From an uncultured Clostridia bacterium (GTDB taxonomy: Bacteria; Bacillota; Clostridia; Christensenellales; UBA1242): DNA of 31,605 bases. A model generated the notes under the pieces. That model searched no databases, had not been told where the DNA came from, and saw nothing but the letters and a program-made list of their open reading frames with translations. Made by a program: the position numbers and the translations under genes. Numbering within the stretch: position 1 is the first letter of the stretch; each line of letters starts with the position of its first letter. The stretch covers positions 1 to 31,605 of the forward strand of contig CANQRC010000006.1 of NCBI GenBank assembly GCA_947626155.1, given 5' to 3'. This document shows, piece by piece, positions 29,984 to 31,605 of this stretch.

Positions 29984-30125
29984 GTATAAAAAATCTTCCA
30001 AAGACCGCAAGTGCGAAAGCGTAAACACATTTTTGTGTGCTTGCCGAGGAAAAGAGCAGGTTAAGTTTATTTTTCTCTGTGCCTTTTCCGTGGTGCAGAG
30101 ATTTTTTGTATAACGCAAAATCTAA
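29984..30125 (+). promoter_or_regulatory. L10 leader (ribosomal protein autoregulatory RNA)
   Basis: The 5' UTR matches the L10 leader family: ATCTTCCAAAGACCGCAAGTG, a hairpin with AAACACATTTTTGTGT, GCTTGCCGAGGAAAAGAGCAG and an attenuator. In this family L10(L12)4 binds the kink-turn-containing upper part and favours the terminator. The boundaries are the predicted start and the base before the rplJ ribosome site AAAGGAGG. Confidence 0.88.
30074..30107 (+). terminator. Attenuator of the L10 leader
   Basis: TCTCTGTGCC (30074-30083) and GGTGCAGAGA (30092-30101) form a 10-bp stem with two G-U pairs, followed by TTTTTT. The CTTTTCC in the loop side can pair with GGAAAAG upstream (30051 area), which is a plausible antiterminator. 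Confidence 0.85.
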
Positions 30126-30142
30126 CAAAAGGAGGTATAGAC

Positions 30143-30658
30143 ATGAGTGCTAATTTAGAAGCAAAAAAACAACTTGTTGAAGAGATTAAAGAAAAATTCT
30201 CTAAGGCAAAAACTATTGCTTTTGTGGACTATCGTGGCTTGACGGTTGCTGAGGACACCGCTTTAAGAAAGAAGTTCCGCTCTCAAGGCTGCGACTACAA
30301 AGTTTACAAAAACCGCTTGATGTTGAAAGCACTTTCTGACCTTGGTATTGAGTGTTCTGCAAATTACTTTGAGGGAACAACTGCCGTTGCTATTGGTTAT
30401 ACTGATGAAGTTGCACCTGCAAAAATCATCTGTGACACAATTAAAGCGACCAATAAAATGGCTATCAAATTTGGAATTTTAAACGGCGTTGCTGTTGATG
30501 CTCAAAACATTGAGGCGCTTTCAAAACTTCCATCAAAGGAAGAGTTGATTGCAAAACTGCTTGGAACTTTGAACAATACTGCCGCAAGTTTGTGCAGAGT
30601 TCTTACGGCCCCAACTCGTGGGCTTGTTGTTGCTTTGAATGCGATAGCAACCAAATAA
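30143..30658 (+). CDS. rplJ: 50S ribosomal protein L10
   Basis: L10 anchors the L7/L12 stalk on 23S rRNA helices 42-44 and represses its own mRNA. The 171-residue protein has the standard N-terminal AKTIAFVDYRGLTVAEDTAL block, the RNA-binding RSQGCDYKVYKNRL region and the C-terminal helix KEELIAKLLGTLNNTAASLC that binds L12 dimers. AAAGGAGG precedes the ATG. It is followed 39 bp later by rplL. Confidence 0.97.
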   Translation: MSANLEAKKQLVEEIKEKFSKAKTIAFVDYRGLTVAEDTALRKKFRSQGCDYKVYKNRLMLKALSDLGIECSANYFEGTTAVAIGYTDEVAPAKIICDTIKATNKMAIKFGILNGVAVDAQNIEALSKLPSKEELIAKLLGTLNNTAASLCRVLTAPTRGLVVALNAIATK

Positions 30659-30697
30659 AAATCGCATAAAAACTTATTTTAAAAAGGAGAAATTAAA

Positions 30698-31078
30698 ATG
30701 GCTGATATTAAAAATCTTGTTGAAGAAATCAAAAAATTGACTATTGTTGAAGTTGCTGACCTTGTTAAGGCTCTTGAAGAAGAGTTTGGCGTTAGCGCTG
30801 CTGCTCCTGTTGCAGTTGCTGCTGCTCCAGCTGCTGGTGCTGCACCTGCAGAAGCTGCTGAAGAAAAGAGCGAATTCAACGTATTCTTGAAAGAAGTTGG
30901 CGCAAACAAAATTGCTGTTATCAAAGTTGTTAGAGAGGCTACAGGACTTGGTCTTTCTGAAGCTAAGGCAATTGTTGACGGCGCTCCAAAGATGGTTAAA
31001 GAAAACGTTGCCGCTGCTGAAGCTAAAGAACTTGAAGCTAAGTTCAAAGAAGCTGGCGCAGTTGTTGAATTGAAGTAA
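30698..31078 (+). CDS. rplL: 50S ribosomal protein L7/L12
   Basis: L7/L12 forms the flexible stalk that recruits GTPase translation factors. The 126-residue protein has the N-terminal dimer domain (LVEEIKKLTIVEVADLVKAL), an Ala/Pro-rich hinge at about 35-55 and the conserved C-terminal domain (KIAVIKVVREATGLGLSEAK, VDGAPKMVKENV). AAAAGGAGA precedes the ATG. The operon ends in a terminator, so rpoB is not directly downstream as it is in many genomes. Confidence 0.98.
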   Translation: MADIKNLVEEIKKLTIVEVADLVKALEEEFGVSAAAPVAVAAAPAAGAAPAEAAEEKSEFNVFLKEVGANKIAVIKVVREATGLGLSEAKAIVDGAPKMVKENVAAAEAKELEAKFKEAGAVVELK

Positions 31079-31103
31079 TTTTAAGAAAAAAGATTTTGCG
31101 TTT

Positions 31104-31137
31104 AAAAATGCACTTGATTTCCAAGTGTATTTTTTTT
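31104..31137 (+). terminator. Terminator of rplJ-rplL
   Basis: AATGCACTTG and CAAGTGTATT flank a short ATTTC loop, followed by seven T. Located 25 bp after the rplL stop. Confidence 0.9.
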
Positions 31138-31138
31138 A

Positions 31139-31167
31139 TTGACTTTCATCCAATTTTGTGCTAAAAT
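31139..31167 (+). promoter_or_regulatory. Promoter of the gene at 31187
   Basis: TTGACT (31139-31144), 17-bp spacer, TAAAAT (31162-31167). Confidence 0.8.
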
Positions 31168-31186
31168 AAAAATATAGGGGTGTTTT

Positions 31187-31605
31187 ATGTTGGAAGAAGA
31201 GGCAAGATTGAAGTTTTTGAAAAAGATTGTAGGAAATCAAACAGTTGATATGGTTGACCTTTTTAAAGACCTTTTGCCAGAAAAAATGAAGGGCTACAGA
31301 GGCTATTCAATTATTGTTCACAGAGACAGAATTGCGGGCGGAGACACGCCTGCCAGCGGGCTGATGCAATTTTCCAAAACGGCTTATGACATTTGGTATG
31401 ATTATATTATGGGGCTTGACGAAAAGCGCGTTGTGGACGATGAGGTGAGGGCGGCATTGCACGAAATTAAGCAGTCGCCAGAACTTCAAAAGCAGAAGAT
31501 GACGCCAGAGAGGTGTTATGAATATATTTTTGAGCAGTTTCCTAAAAAGTATAGCAAAAAAATGTGTGAAACGTTGATGCCTGCGTGGGCTCAAAGTGGG
31601 AAAGA
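31187..31605 (+). CDS. Unknown protein, 5' part only
   Basis: The frame is open from ATG 31187, preceded by AGGGG, to the window edge (139 codons plus two bases) and the protein continues beyond it. It starts MLEEEARLKFLKKIVGNQTV and contains DLFKDLLPEKMKGYRGYSII, SGLMQFSKTAYDIWYDYIMG and an acidic/helical region after it. No signal peptide or membrane helix is visible in this part. I do not recognise the family. Codon use and base composition match the neighbours. Confidence 0.75.
   Translation, partial: MLEEEARLKFLKKIVGNQTVDMVDLFKDLLPEKMKGYRGYSIIVHRDRIAGGDTPASGLMQFSKTAYDIWYDYIMGLDEKRVVDDEVRAALHEIKQSPELQKQKMTPERCYEYIFEQFPKKYSKKMCETLMPAWAQSGK

Overview
The window looks like chromosome from a low-GC, endospore-forming Bacillota, most likely an uncultivated member of class Clostridia. 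This rests on a complete GerA/GerB/GerC-type germinant-receptor operon behind a forespore-type promoter, a DUF4364 regulator, a type A RNase P RNA, an L10-type ribosomal leader, strong AGGAGG-like ribosome binding sites and TTGACA-17-TATAAT promoters. The lineage is inferred; no rRNA marker lies in the window. I see no insertion sequence, prophage, CRISPR array or tRNA.

Layout. (1) 1-449 is non-coding with a dispersed GAGATTCTTCG...CAGAATGACAGC repeat and a 35-bp palindrome. (2) 450-3802, minus strand: MarR regulator, MacB-type ABC transporter, AlkD-like glycosylase. (3) 3953-4906: ten-TM metal/metalloid permease, convergent with a minus operon (4903-6298) of a membrane protein, a DivIVA-like coiled-coil protein and an orphan FakA-type domain. 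(4) 6379-8493, minus: lgt and a Rho-like protein that has lost its ATPase motifs. (5) 8655-9124: rnpB and a folded 3' flank. (6) 9457-10478: minD-minE. (7) 10479-10923: second repeat cluster, then an unknown membrane protein with a consensus promoter. (8) 11552-15105, minus: DegV/FakB-like protein and an ABC-2 transporter pair. (9) 15246-17516: DUF4364 regulator and two poorly known proteins. (10) leuS, convergent with a nucleoside hydrolase carrying a Lys/Thr-rich tail. (11) 21206-22807: two membrane-anchored proteins. (12) 22853-26593: ger operon. (13) 26712-29863: ftsH and a translationally coupled membrane protein. (14) 29949-31078: L10 leader, rplJ, rplL. (15) A partial unknown gene runs off the right edge.

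How the genes work together. The MarR-ABC-AlkD operon resembles an inducible export and repair unit. MinDE places the division site. Lgt lipidates lipoproteins, yet the GerC homologue here has no lipobox cysteine. DegV and the FakA-like domain both belong to the fatty-acid kinase world, but no complete FakA kinase is present.

Most unusual points. The Rho homologue has a Rho N-domain and RNA-binding fold but no P-loop. At four genes the -10 box ends 6-7 nt before ATG with no Shine-Dalgarno, implying leaderless mRNAs in a genome that otherwise uses strong ribosome binding sites. Two compact intergenic modules place the promoter -10 of the next gene inside the loop of a terminator hairpin. A dispersed palindrome abuts the stop codons of two unrelated genes. 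All promoter, terminator and RNA calls were made by eye.
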